Shown piece after piece: positions 16,422-26,019 of a DNA stretch of 64,000 nt (within the stretch, counting starts at the first letter, position 1; each line of letters begins with the position of its first letter). The notes beneath the pieces are model-generated. The model did no database searches. It worked only from the letters and a program-made list of their open reading frames with translations, and was not told the DNA's origin. Location: assembly GCF_014651535.1 (NCBI RefSeq), contig NZ_BMXB01000003.1, forward strand, positions 1-64,000. Direction: 5' to 3'. Position numbers and translations under genes: made by a program. Source of the stretch: Salinimicrobium marinum (GTDB lineage: Bacteria > Bacteroidota > Bacteroidia > Flavobacteriales > Flavobacteriaceae).

Positions 16422-16463
16422 TACATCAAACGAAACAAAGTTTCATTCAACCACTGCAAAATT

Positions 16464-19460
16464 ATGAAAAATAATTACGGCCGGTTCAAAATAATCGTGC
16501 TTATAAGTCTCATCCTGCTGCTCTTTGCCGTTACCTTACAGGCAAGCGCAGGAAATACCCTTTACGTCAAGGGGTTAAAAGCTCCTCAAAAAGAAATTAA
16601 GGGAGCCGTTACAGACCAACAGGGATCACCCATAGCCGGGGTCGCTGTTTATATCAGGGGAAAATCTTCCGGTACAGTTACCAATCTTGATGGGCAATAC
16701 TCCATCAGGGCAGTACCCGGTGATACGCTTGTCTTTTCTTACCTGGGCTTTCAACCTGTAGAAATCGTACTGGAACAGCAAGACCAGTTAAACATCCAAA
16801 TGGAAGAAGATATTTCCTCCCTGGGGGAAGTAGAGATCAATGCAGGTTACTACAATACCACCAGGAGGGAAAGTACAGGAAATATCTCCAGGGTTACTGC
16901 AGAAGAAATCGAACTACAGCCTGTAGTAAGTCCTTTGCAAGCTTTGCAAGGCAGGATGGCTGGGGTGGAGATTACCTCCGGGGGAGTAAGCCCGGGTGCA
17001 GCATCCACCATTAGAATCAGGGGCACAAACAGCTTGCGAACAGAGGGGAACTATCCCTTATATATTATTGATGGGGTTCCTATAAGTTCTATTCCCATAG
17101 AAAGCAGTTCCCTATTGTCGCAGCCAGGTATAGATCCTTTAAACAACCTGGATGTAAATAACATCGAAAGTATAGAAGTCTTAAAGGATGCCGATGCCAC
17201 AGCAATTTATGGTTCCCGTGGTGCCAACGGGGTTGTTTTGATCACCACCAGGAAAGGTGCGGATATGGGAACCAGCTTGGAAACAAGGTTATATCATGGA
17301 GTAGCCACAGTACCGGCTCGGCTCGATTTGTTAAATACAGAGCAGTACCTTGATATTAGGCGAAGGGCTTTTGAAAATGACGGGGTGGAGCCCACAGAAA
17401 ATAATGCCTATGATCTGGTATTATGGGAACAGGATCGGTATACAGACTGGCAGGAATTCCTTTTTGGGGGGACAGCCGAAACTACCAATGCAAACGTAAC
17501 ATTTTCAGGAGGCAGCGAAACCACATCCTTTCGCTTAGGGGGATCTTATTACAACCAGGGAACGGTTTTCCCGGGGGATTATAATTATCGAAAAGTAACA
17601 GGGAACATCAACCTGAACCATCAATCCCGGAACAATAAGTTTAATCTGAACCTATCAGCAAATTACGGGACAGACTTGAACAATTTGGTGGGAAATGTCA
17701 GTTTCAATGCAAACACTATTTTCCTACCTCCCAATGCCCCCGCCATTTTCAATGAAGATGGAGGTTTAAACTGGGAAGACTGGGGGGCGGCTGGTTTAGA
17801 TAATCCGCTTCAGGGGTTCTTTAATAACAGTACCACCCAGACCAATAACCTTATTTCAAATATAGGTTTGTCGTATGAATTCCTTCCAGGGCTGCAATTC
17901 AAGACCAGTTTAGGTTATACGTTTTACAACTCGGCAGAACTACGCAACCAACCCAGAAGATCCTACAATCCGGCTGATGCTACCACAAATAGATCTTCGC
18001 ACCTTAGTGCGAATCGAAGTTCCTGGATTGTTGAACCGCAGTTCATTTACAAAGAGTCCATTGACAAACTCCATATCCAGGCATTAATAGGAGCTACTTT
18101 TCAGGAAAATTCAAATCTCCGGGAAAGCTTCCAGGGCAGCGGATACGCTTCAGAAGCCCTAATAGGAAATATAGGTGCCGCGGAGGACATTATAAATGCA
18201 AGTCGCGGGAATACAGAATACCGATATGCTGCGGTCTTTTCAAGATTAGGATTCGATTGGGATAAAAAGTATTTTATCAATCTTACCGGCAGAAGGGATG
18301 GTTCGTCCCGTTTTGGTCCAAATAACCGGTTTGCCAATTTCGGGGCGGTGGGAGCCGCCTGGATATTCAGTGATGAGAACTTCATGCAAAGCACCTTTCC
18401 CTTCCTGAGTTTTGGAAAATTCAGGGGAAGCTATGGAACCACCGGAAATGACCAGATTGGAGACTACGGGTACCTGGATGCCTATGAAGCAACCAGAGGC
18501 CCCGGCGGACTTTATCCTACAGGTCTTGCAAATCCCGATTATTCGTGGGAAATCAACAAAAAGTTGGAGGGAGGAATTGAATTAGGGTTCTTTAAGGATC
18601 GGTTTAGGTTTAGTCTTAGCCGCTATCAAAACCGATCTTCCAACCAACTGGTGGGATATCCGCTTCCCTATACAACCGGTTTTACTTCGGTACAGGCCAA
18701 TTTACCAGCCACGGTAGAAAATTCAGGATGGGAGATTACTTTTAACAGCCTTAATATTGACCATGACAATTTTCGATGGGAAACATCCTTTAATATAAGT
18801 CTTCCGAAGAATGAATTAATAAGCTATCCTGATATCGAGCAGTCCTCTTACGCCAATACCTACAGGGTAGGACATCCTTTAAATATCTCTTTGTTGTACG
18901 AGTATACGGGATTAGATCCGGAGACCGGGTTTTATGCTATTAGGGATGTCAATGAAGATGGGAGGTATGATTACCAGGACTGGGTTGTCATCCATGACAG
19001 AAACCGGGAATTCTATGGTGGCCTAAGCAATAATCTGAGCTATAAGAATATTTCTCTGCAGTTCTTTCTTGAATTTGTGAAACAGGAAGGAAGCTTAACC
19101 TCCTTTTCGGCTGGAACCATCAGCAATTCCATGGTTGAGGTGTTATCGTCGGTTGATGGACAGGGTCCTTTACAGCAAATATCTCAGTCTTTAGCCTCCC
19201 GTACCGCATCTAGAAATGCGCTCAATACAATTTTTCCCATTCGGGATGCCTCGTATGTGCGGTTAAAATCCCTATCCCTTGCCTATAACCTCCCACGAAA
19301 CCTAACTGAAACTATAGGAATGCGAAATGCCAAAGTCTTTTTACATGGGCAAAATCTTATCACGGCTAGCTCTTATGATGGTTTAGATCCGGAAAACCCG
19401 TACTCCGTTGCTATTGGGAATTTGAGAACAATTACCGGGGGACTGGAAATTAACTTTTAA
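16464..19460 (+). CDS. SusC/RagA-family TonB-dependent outer-membrane transporter
   Basis: 998 aa, normal for the family. A signal peptide (about 1-30) is followed by a carboxypeptidase-regulatory-like domain (about 43-125; KEIKGAVTDQQGSPIAGVAV) and the plug (about 130-245). The plug carries LQALQGRMAGVEI, IRIRGTNSLR and PLYIIDGVP, which are SusC signatures. The rest is a TonB-dependent barrel (for example TGRRDGSSRFGPNNRFANFG) ending in a C-terminal aromatic (GGLEINF). With the SusD lipoprotein encoded 9 bp downstream it forms a lidded uptake pore. The next gene is a protease rather than a glycosidase, which suggests peptides rather than glycans as cargo, as for RagAB. Confidence 0.96.
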   Translation: MKNNYGRFKIIVLISLILLLFAVTLQASAGNTLYVKGLKAPQKEIKGAVTDQQGSPIAGVAVYIRGKSSGTVTNLDGQYSIRAVPGDTLVFSYLGFQPVEIVLEQQDQLNIQMEEDISSLGEVEINAGYYNTTRRESTGNISRVTAEEIELQPVVSPLQALQGRMAGVEITSGGVSPGAASTIRIRGTNSLRTEGNYPLYIIDGVPISSIPIESSSLLSQPGIDPLNNLDVNNIESIEVLKDADATAIYGSRGANGVVLITTRKGADMGTSLETRLYHGVATVPARLDLLNTEQYLDIRRRAFENDGVEPTENNAYDLVLWEQDRYTDWQEFLFGGTAETTNANVTFSGGSETTSFRLGGSYYNQGTVFPGDYNYRKVTGNINLNHQSRNNKFNLNLSANYGTDLNNLVGNVSFNANTIFLPPNAPAIFNEDGGLNWEDWGAAGLDNPLQGFFNNSTTQTNNLISNIGLSYEFLPGLQFKTSLGYTFYNSAELRNQPRRSYNPADATTNRSSHLSANRSSWIVEPQFIYKESIDKLHIQALIGATFQENSNLRESFQGSGYASEALIGNIGAAEDIINASRGNTEYRYAAVFSRLGFDWDKKYFINLTGRRDGSSRFGPNNRFANFGAVGAAWIFSDENFMQSTFPFLSFGKFRGSYGTTGNDQIGDYGYLDAYEATRGPGGLYPTGLANPDYSWEINKKLEGGIELGFFKDRFRFSLSRYQNRSSNQLVGYPLPYTTGFTSVQANLPATVENSGWEITFNSLNIDHDNFRWETSFNISLPKNELISYPDIEQSSYANTYRVGHPLNISLLYEYTGLDPETGFYAIRDVNEDGRYDYQDWVVIHDRNREFYGGLSNNLSYKNISLQFFLEFVKQEGSLTSFSAGTISNSMVEVLSSVDGQGPLQQISQSLASRTASRNALNTIFPIRDASYVRLKSLSLAYNLPRNLTETIGMRNAKVFLHGQNLITASSYDGLDPENPYSVAIGNLRTITGGLEINF

Positions 19461-19468
19461 ACAAACTC

Positions 19469-20878
19469 ATGATGAAACTACATAAATTCAACATAATTGT
19501 ACTCTTACTTATCGCACCTTTTCTTTTGCTTTCCTGCGAAGATTTCGTGGAAGTGGAAGCCCCCGACAACAAACTAGTGCAGGACGTGGTTTTTAGCAGT
19601 GATGCCACTGCTAAGAGTGCCATGATCGGAATATATAATCAACTGTTTTTAGCAGCATTTTCCAATGGAGAAAGAAGCAGTGTCACCCTTCTTGCGGGAT
19701 TGTCTGCAGACAATTTTAGAAATATAAATACCACTAATATTGTCCGGATGGAGTTTGAGCAGAATCAGTTGGTACCGGATAACGATAGTAATCTCGATAT
19801 CTGGTCCAGCGCCTATAACACCATCTATATGACAAATGCTATGTTGGAAGGACTCCATAATTCCGAAGCAATAACACCGGAACTGGAAATGCAGTTAGAA
19901 GGGGAGGCTCGGTTTGTTCGTGCGTTCACCTATTTCTATTTGGTCAATCTTTATGGCGATGTCCCCTTGATTCTCAGCACTAATTATCGTGAAAATCAAT
20001 TGGCGGTCCGAAATCCTTCAGCAGATGTGTATATACAAATACTAGAGGACCTTCAGATAGCTATGGATTTATTGCCAATAGATTACATCAATGAAGAGCG
20101 AACCCAGGTCAATAAATTTGCTGCTACGGCTTTGCTGGCCAGGGTCTACTTATATCTGGAAGATTGGGAGCAGGCAGAAACGCTTAGCAGCCAGGTAATT
20201 AATGAAACTTCTAAATATGAGCTGTTAAGCGAAGTAAATGATGTTTTTCTGGCGAATAGTAAGGAAGCAATTTGGCAGATCTCTCCCATTGGAGGGGGAG
20301 GATTAATAACCAACACCAATGAGGGCAGCATTTTCATTATAGACCCCATATTTTCTTTTTTCGCCGCTATACAACTGGAAGAGGAGTTCGTTGAAGTTTT
20401 TGACGAAACCGACAGGAGGTATATAAACTGGATAGGCTACAACGAAGGAATAGATGCCTATTTCGCATTTAAATATAAGATATGGAGTAGTACCGAATTT
20501 CCTATTGAAGAATATTCCATGGTATTACGACTGGCAGAGCAGTATTTGATAAGGGCTGAAGCCAGAGCCAGGAAGGGGGATCTTTCGGGTGGTATTGAAG
20601 ATTTGGATGTGATTCGTGAAAGGGCAGGGATAGCACTAGTTTCAGAGAGTAATCCCGGCATTGTTCAACAGGAATTACTGGATAAAATATTTGAAGAACG
20701 CAGGAAAGAACTATTTGCAGAGTGGGGTCACCGGTGGCTGGATCTTAAGCGTACCGGCAGGGCAGAGGAGGTTTTAGGTGCAAATAATCCATTATGGGAA
20801 TCAACTGACCTCTGGTACCCCATTCCGGCAGAAGAAAGAATGAAAAACCCCAATTTAAGCCAGAATTCCGGCTATTAA
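19469..20878 (+). CDS. SusD/RagB-family nutrient-binding lipoprotein
   Basis: 469 aa. The lipobox LLLSC places the lipidated Cys at residue 23. The fold markers are the N-terminal segment VFSSDATAKSAMIGIYNQL, the TPR-like helices GEARFVRAFTYFYLVNLYGD, VNKFAATALLARVYLYLEDW and the C-terminal RRKELFAEWGHRWLDLKRTG with YPIPAEERMKNPNLSQNSGY. These are classic SusD landmarks. It caps the SusC barrel and binds the ligand at the cell surface. It follows the susC stop by 8 bp and precedes the protease by 4 bp, so the three form one operon. Confidence 0.96.
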   Translation: MMKLHKFNIIVLLLIAPFLLLSCEDFVEVEAPDNKLVQDVVFSSDATAKSAMIGIYNQLFLAAFSNGERSSVTLLAGLSADNFRNINTTNIVRMEFEQNQLVPDNDSNLDIWSSAYNTIYMTNAMLEGLHNSEAITPELEMQLEGEARFVRAFTYFYLVNLYGDVPLILSTNYRENQLAVRNPSADVYIQILEDLQIAMDLLPIDYINEERTQVNKFAATALLARVYLYLEDWEQAETLSSQVINETSKYELLSEVNDVFLANSKEAIWQISPIGGGGLITNTNEGSIFIIDPIFSFFAAIQLEEEFVEVFDETDRRYINWIGYNEGIDAYFAFKYKIWSSTEFPIEEYSMVLRLAEQYLIRAEARARKGDLSGGIEDLDVIRERAGIALVSESNPGIVQQELLDKIFEERRKELFAEWGHRWLDLKRTGRAEEVLGANNPLWESTDLWYPIPAEERMKNPNLSQNSGY

Positions 20879-20882
20879 TACT

Positions 20883-23774
20883 ATGAAATTAATTATGAAA
20901 TTCAACATATTTTTGCTGATCCTGTTATGGAGTATGGGATCGTGTCAAAGTCAGCACTTACCGAAGCAACAGGAAACGGATTCCATCCCCTTGGATTCCG
21001 CAGTGCGCTATGGGAAACTGAATAACGGTTTTACGTATTACATACGGAAAAACGAGGAACCTAAAAAAACAGTGGAGTTAAGGCTAATAGTCGGGGTCGG
21101 TCGAATCCATGAAGATGAAGATCAATTGGAATACCCTCATCTTTTAGAACATGTCCTTGCAGGTAAAACCAGGAATTTTCCAAATGTAAAGGATTTTTTT
21201 AGTAAAGTAGGAGGCTATAGTTCTGCACATACGGGCACCCGTCTCACAAGTTATGAAGCACGGATACCTTCACAAGATAAGCAGGTGGTGAAAAATGGAA
21301 TAAGGGTTTTGAGGGACTGGGCGCAGGGTCTTATCTGGGATCAGGAATTTATTGACGTGCAGCGTGCAGCCGTAGAGGGGGAAATGAGGGTGTATGATCC
21401 ATACCGACAGTGGATAAATGAAACTACAGAGCGGGAGGTGTTGAAAAATACTGGTTATAAAATATATGGTGATGATAAACGCCTGGAAAACCTCAGAAAT
21501 TTTAACTCAGAAGCTTTTAGGCGATATTATAAGGATTGGTATCGGCCGGACATGCAATCGGCCATTGTCGTAGGGGATATCAATGTCGATAGTGTGGAGC
21601 ATGAAATCAAACGGCAGTTTTCGGAATTGGAAACTTCTGAAAACCCGAAGAGTGGGAGAAAAAGAATTACTTCACATATTATCAATCTGGATGGATCAAA
21701 TCAATTTTCCACGGTGGTCGATACTTTGCACCAAGAATTGAACCTAAGGCTGATTCGTCTCAGACCAAATTTCGAAGGATGGCAAAAAAACGGGGAAGAT
21801 TATCAGAAAATGCTGTTGCAGCAACTCTATACCACTGTTTTGGACAAAAAAGCAGAACAACTGGAACAGCAATACGATCCTCCCTTTAACAATTTTACCA
21901 CCAGGTACGGGGCAAACCAAATACCCGATTATCAATTGGATGGAAGCCTCATGAGTGTGAAATTGGAAACGGATGATCTACTAACATTGAAAAAGGATTT
22001 TCAGAGAGCTTTGATCGCGTGGAAACAAATGCATCTTTCATTTAATCAGTCGGACGTGGAAAAGGCAAAAACAGCCTTACTTGAAAAATATACTGATGCA
22101 AAATGGATGAAATCTAAATCCCTTAGCCATAGATATACGTGGCACTTTTCATACGGAAAAGCCGCACCCCACCCGGAGGTGGAGGCAGAATTGGTTTCAG
22201 ATCTTCTTTCCGGTATTAACCTCGAAGATCTGCATGAATTTATATCAGAGAATGGGACTCTCGATAAAAATACAGTGTACATTTTTTTTAAGGGCACAGA
22301 CGTAAATATGCCAGATTATGGAATTTATGAGCAATGGATTAAAGAAATCGATACAATGAAGATTAAACCATTGGCAGAACAACAGACAATTACCACGCTG
22401 ACTGATGTGGTAGATATACCTTTGTTAAATGTCATGGATGAGGCGGAAATAATTGAAAATGAAATAGGAGTTTCGACCGTTAACCTTACAAATGGGATAA
22501 AAGTGGTACTTAAACCATCCAAACCCCGTACTGGCTCTTTGGTAAATACAATTTTCCTACAGGCTTTTCGTCCCAACAAAATTCCTGTTCAAAACCGGCA
22601 GGAATATTTGGTAGCCAGAGTGGCTCCACAAATACTACAACATATGGGTGCGGGACCATTCAATAAATTTGAACTGGACCGGTTTAAACGAGAGAAGGGG
22701 ATCCAACTTGATTTTCGTACAGACAAAGATAACCAGATGATTTACGCAGCATCTAAAAGTGAGGATTTACCAGAGCTTTTCAATCTGCTTTACCTTTATC
22801 TGGAGGATCCCAGGAAAGACGAGAGAGGCTTTGATGCCTGGAAATCTGACCAAAAATTGAAATTAGAAGGAAAGGGTTTTAGAGGGTCAGATTATTTTTT
22901 TATGGAAAGAATAGCAGCATCCTGGTATCCCCAGATCCCTGTTTTAAAAAGGGAAGACTTGCAGGAAATCGATGTGGAGCAGGTAGATCAAGCATTAAAC
23001 AAGTGGTTTTCGAGTATTGAAGACTTTACATTTATTGTGACCGGAGATTTTAATAAGGACACGCTGCTCCCCCTGCTGGTCAATGTCCTTTCTGCCTTTC
23101 CTGCAAAAAATGAAATTTTACCAGCTGCATTAAAGCACATAAATTTTCCAGTAAAAAGAATGGAGAAAAACCTGGAACTAAAAAATACGGACCAGGTTTA
23201 CATCAGTCTGTTTTTTCCGGTAAAAGTCCCCCGGGATATAAAAACCTTGGTTGAGCTCCAGCTTGTATCAAAAGCTTTACATCATCGTATATATTCTCGG
23301 CTGCGTAATGGCTCTTATTCTCCGATTGCCAGAGGAGAATGGATGGATTTTAAAAAAGGGATATTTGCTTTTCGAATAGATTTTGACAGTGCGTTGGGTA
23401 ATGAAGAGAAGATGATTAGTCACGCAATGGAGGAATTTAGAAAATTAAGAGAAATTGGAGTAGAAAAGGAGTGGTTGGAAACTACCATTGCTAATGAGGT
23501 GAGAACATATGAAAGTCGTTTTGATAATTTCGGTTATATAAATTTCTGGCCCGACTATTTGCAGTCAAAACTGCAGGAAGGGGAAGATCCGGTTCCCGGT
23601 ATTTTAAACTATGGCACTTTAATGGAACATTTTACAACAATGGATGACATTAATGCAGCGGTTAAAAAATATATGAAGGAGGAGCATTTTCAGCAATTCT
23701 TGGGATATCCGGAAGGGCACCATCAGGAAAATAAACCTTTAGAAAGGTGCAACATTCAGGAAGAAAAAAGGTGA
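20883..23774 (+). CDS. M16-family zinc metalloprotease, lipoprotein
   Basis: 963 aa, the size of two-domain PqqL/pitrilysin-like enzymes. Lipobox Cys21 (WSMGSC) suggests membrane anchoring. The inverted zinc motif HxxEH is present as H86-L-L-E89-H90, with the third ligand Glu expected in AAVEGEMRVYD, about 76 residues on. A second M16-like half lies at about 530-950 without an HxxEH motif, as usual for the inactive domain. It is co-transcribed with the SusCD pair, which points to trimming of peptides before or after import. Pathway details are inferred. Confidence 0.93.
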   Translation: MKLIMKFNIFLLILLWSMGSCQSQHLPKQQETDSIPLDSAVRYGKLNNGFTYYIRKNEEPKKTVELRLIVGVGRIHEDEDQLEYPHLLEHVLAGKTRNFPNVKDFFSKVGGYSSAHTGTRLTSYEARIPSQDKQVVKNGIRVLRDWAQGLIWDQEFIDVQRAAVEGEMRVYDPYRQWINETTEREVLKNTGYKIYGDDKRLENLRNFNSEAFRRYYKDWYRPDMQSAIVVGDINVDSVEHEIKRQFSELETSENPKSGRKRITSHIINLDGSNQFSTVVDTLHQELNLRLIRLRPNFEGWQKNGEDYQKMLLQQLYTTVLDKKAEQLEQQYDPPFNNFTTRYGANQIPDYQLDGSLMSVKLETDDLLTLKKDFQRALIAWKQMHLSFNQSDVEKAKTALLEKYTDAKWMKSKSLSHRYTWHFSYGKAAPHPEVEAELVSDLLSGINLEDLHEFISENGTLDKNTVYIFFKGTDVNMPDYGIYEQWIKEIDTMKIKPLAEQQTITTLTDVVDIPLLNVMDEAEIIENEIGVSTVNLTNGIKVVLKPSKPRTGSLVNTIFLQAFRPNKIPVQNRQEYLVARVAPQILQHMGAGPFNKFELDRFKREKGIQLDFRTDKDNQMIYAASKSEDLPELFNLLYLYLEDPRKDERGFDAWKSDQKLKLEGKGFRGSDYFFMERIAASWYPQIPVLKREDLQEIDVEQVDQALNKWFSSIEDFTFIVTGDFNKDTLLPLLVNVLSAFPAKNEILPAALKHINFPVKRMEKNLELKNTDQVYISLFFPVKVPRDIKTLVELQLVSKALHHRIYSRLRNGSYSPIARGEWMDFKKGIFAFRIDFDSALGNEEKMISHAMEEFRKLREIGVEKEWLETTIANEVRTYESRFDNFGYINFWPDYLQSKLQEGEDPVPGILNYGTLMEHFTTMDDINAAVKKYMKEEHFQQFLGYPEGHHQENKPLERCNIQEEKR

Positions 23775-23846
23775 CATTTGTTAATCAGTAAAAAATCTAT
23801 TCCTGGATGGAAGGAGGAGGTTTTGCTAGTGGAAACTCCTAAAAAA

Positions 23847-23881
23847 GATATCACTTCAGGAAAATTTCCTGAAGTGATATC
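23847..23881 (-). terminator. Perfect 14 bp hairpin, terminator on minus
   Basis: The arms GATATCACTTCAGG and CCTGAAGTGATATC flank a 7-nt loop. Reading on minus the stem is followed by TTTTTT, so it backs up the terminator at 23924. It also lies just past the end of the protease gene. Confidence 0.8.
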
Positions 23882-23923
23882 CCATTACACATTATGAAAA
23901 CTAAATTTTTAAAAAGGAATAAA

Positions 23924-23949
23924 GAGTACATCGCCCGGACGATGTACTC
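23924..23949 (-). terminator. Terminator of the DUF6520-like gene
   Basis: The stem GAGTACATCG/CGATGTACTC has a 6-nt loop. On minus it is followed by TTTATTCCTTTTT, 11 bp after the stop of the gene at 23961-24248. Confidence 0.8.
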
Positions 23950-23960
23950 TAACCTAAATT

Positions 23961-24248
23961 CTAAGGATTAATGATGATTGGTTCATCAGTACCACTTTGC
24001 TTTGGTTCCTCATCGCCCATTTCATCATAAAGGTCATACACAGGGCCATTTGTGCCCAATTGTACCCGACAGTCGGTTCCCGTTCCAAAGCAATCCTCTT
24101 GTTCACTAATAGCTTTCCAGGATCCGTTGACTAAAATGTAGTCATTAGCCTGCTCTTTCGGATCTTCTTTAAGGTCTGTGGTCGTAAAGGCCATTCCTAT
24201 GGCACATACAAATACCAGCATCGGAAAAATTAAAGTTCTTATTTTCAT
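23961..24248 (-). CDS. Small secreted DUF6520-like protein
   Basis: 95 aa. The signal peptide-like N-terminus (MKIRTLIFPMLVFVCAIGMA) is followed by a short acidic mature part with two cysteines six residues apart (CFGTGTDC) and a proline-rich end (TDEPIIINP). These features fit the DUF6520 group of small Bacteroidetes secreted proteins. I recall such genes near SusCD/protease operons, but I could not check this. It converges on the M16 gene and has its own double terminator, suggesting high expression. Whether it is a carrier, a signal peptide precursor or a substrate of the neighbouring uptake system is unknown. Confidence 0.7.
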   Translation of the reverse strand: MKIRTLIFPMLVFVCAIGMAFTTTDLKEDPKEQANDYILVNGSWKAISEQEDCFGTGTDCRVQLGTNGPVYDLYDEMGDEEPKQSGTDEPIIINP

Positions 24249-24461
24249 GATATTAAATTTTAATTATTAAACAATACCTTCTTATTTATACAGGTAGGTT
24301 TTTCCCTGTATCATCGCGCAATAATATTTTTAAGATAAAAGCCAATCTTAACAGCTTTCTTCTGTCTTTTATTTGTTGATTTTCAGTTAGGTAAATATGA
24401 AAATTAAAACTTAACAAAAGCGGAGGTCAACTTATCAAATCGGAAGAGTTTGGTTCTGCCC

Positions 24462-25376
24462 CTATGATTTTTGAATACGCTTTTTAAAATCACGCGGAGA
24501 CATTTCAGTGTAATTTTTAAAGTGCTGTGAGAATTGTGGATAGGAGGTAAATCCCATTTTACGAGCTATGTCTTTTAAGGAGAGATCGGTATTAGCAATA
24601 AGGATTTTGCTTAGTTCGATACGCTGTTCCCTGTGGTACTGAAAAGGAGTCACACCAAAGATTTCCTTGAAGCCAGTTTTTATTTTATGCTCATTGGTAT
24701 TAAAAAGAGAGGCCAATTCATAAACAGGTTTAAGCGGTTCCTGAAGGTGATCTATAATGTACTCTTCTATCTCATGAAATAGTTGCTGGTCCCAATGGGA
24801 AAGTTTATTCATTGTAGTGTTTTCGCGGAAATTGAAAACATCATCTTTTTTTATATCTAGCAGGCACGAAGTAACGATATATATCACTGCATCCGGATAG
24901 GGTATTCTTGTTATTACGGAATGTAGGTTGAGGTTTAAATGATCATAGCTTTTGTAGTTTAGAGGGAGGATTGTAAAAGTTTGCTCTTGTTTCAGAGGTT
25001 CAAGGATCTTTTTCTTCCATGCCGCACGGGATTTTGTAGTAAGTAGGTTTACAAACGGTTTATCCAGAATGTCATCTGATCGGGTGCTATTTTCAAAGCT
25101 TTCTATCTCACAGCAATAATGAACCACCTCACATTCCTGGTTGAGTAGAAAGCTAAGGGTTTTAATAACCACTATCCCATTCTGTCGATTGAACCACAGG
25201 AATTGATTTCTGTTCTTATGTAGCTTTTCGGCTGTCATATTGAGAAGGGCAATCAATCCCTCCAACTCATCGTGATGACTTGATCGTTCTATTTTGAAAG
25301 CCAAATTTCCTTTGGCCAATTCGAACAACATCCGGTATACCCCCTGTAAATTTGCCTTGGTAAATTCCCGTTCCAT
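24462..25376 (-). CDS. HAMP-like/AraC-family transcriptional regulator (module 1)
   Basis: 304 aa. The N-terminus (about 10-45: RMLFELAKGNLAFKIERSSH, then DELEGLIALLNMTAEKL) resembles a HAMP linker without a membrane segment. A PAS-like middle (about 60-190) follows, then an AraC DNA-binding domain (about 205-304) with two helix-turn-helices (ELASLFNTNEHKIKTGFKEI and LSLKDIARKMGFTSYPQFSQ, followed by HFKNYTEMSPRDF). It lies 23 bp after the STAS-like gene at 25400, so the two are probably co-transcribed. A paralogous pair lies at 26710-28053. The signal sensed is unknown. Confidence 0.88.
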   Translation of the reverse strand: MEREFTKANLQGVYRMLFELAKGNLAFKIERSSHHDELEGLIALLNMTAEKLHKNRNQFLWFNRQNGIVVIKTLSFLLNQECEVVHYCCEIESFENSTRSDDILDKPFVNLLTTKSRAAWKKKILEPLKQEQTFTILPLNYKSYDHLNLNLHSVITRIPYPDAVIYIVTSCLLDIKKDDVFNFRENTTMNKLSHWDQQLFHEIEEYIIDHLQEPLKPVYELASLFNTNEHKIKTGFKEIFGVTPFQYHREQRIELSKILIANTDLSLKDIARKMGFTSYPQFSQHFKNYTEMSPRDFKKRIQKS

Positions 25377-25399
25377 AATTTTGTGGTTATTAGACTATT

Positions 25400-25771
25400 T
25401 TATTGACTGTGGGATTTCAGGAATTTTAGAGCCTGGATTTTGTGCTTAAAAATTCCGGCAGGTAATCTTCTCCTGTGGGTTTCCAGGAAAAATTCAGTGA
25501 GCAGGATGTTCAGGGGAGAGGGGGTATAAAAAGCGACGGCTTTGATAAGAAGAGTGCCTTCTCTGGAAAGGTAATCCAGCGCATCAGTATCTGCACTTAC
25601 AATTCCCGAGGGATCACAAAAGACGGCATACTCCTGGTTTCTTTGAAAAGCAAGTCGACTGCGTAGGACTTCCATGGCAGTTTGTTTGGTCAGGACAAGA
25701 TGGGACCTGTATTCTATAAAAAGAATGGTATCCTCTATCCAGAGCTTCGCATATTCACCTTCAAACATCAT
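25400..25771 (-). CDS. STAS-like small protein (module 1)
   Basis: 123 aa with alternating strands and helices. EYAKLWIEDTILFIEYRSHL opens it and FCDPSGIVSADTDALDYLSR forms the middle. Its order resembles an anti-sigma-antagonist (STAS) or SpoIIAA-like fold. The conserved REGTLLIKAVAFYTPSPLN is shared with its paralogue at 27679. It lacks a clear phosphorylatable Ser in the classical DSSG motif. As the first gene of a two-gene unit with an AraC regulator it probably tunes that regulator; this is inferred from context. Confidence 0.7.
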   Translation of the reverse strand: MMFEGEYAKLWIEDTILFIEYRSHLVLTKQTAMEVLRSRLAFQRNQEYAVFCDPSGIVSADTDALDYLSREGTLLIKAVAFYTPSPLNILLTEFFLETHRRRLPAGIFKHKIQALKFLKSHSQ

Positions 25772-26019
25772 CCGGATTTTTATTTGATTGTCGTTACGGA
25801 ACCTAAATCACCCTATCATTTAATAATGAGAAATAACAACTAAGTATTTGTCCTTTAGAGTTTATAAGTTTTCTCTAATGATTTTTTTTATGCGGTATTC
25901 TTTTTAATATTTTGCAACTTCTAGCTTTCTGAATCGTATTTAATAAAAAATACTAATGATCTATTACAGTTAGAGGATCATTATTAAAGGAAGAAATATT
26001 CAGAACAAACCATTTAATA

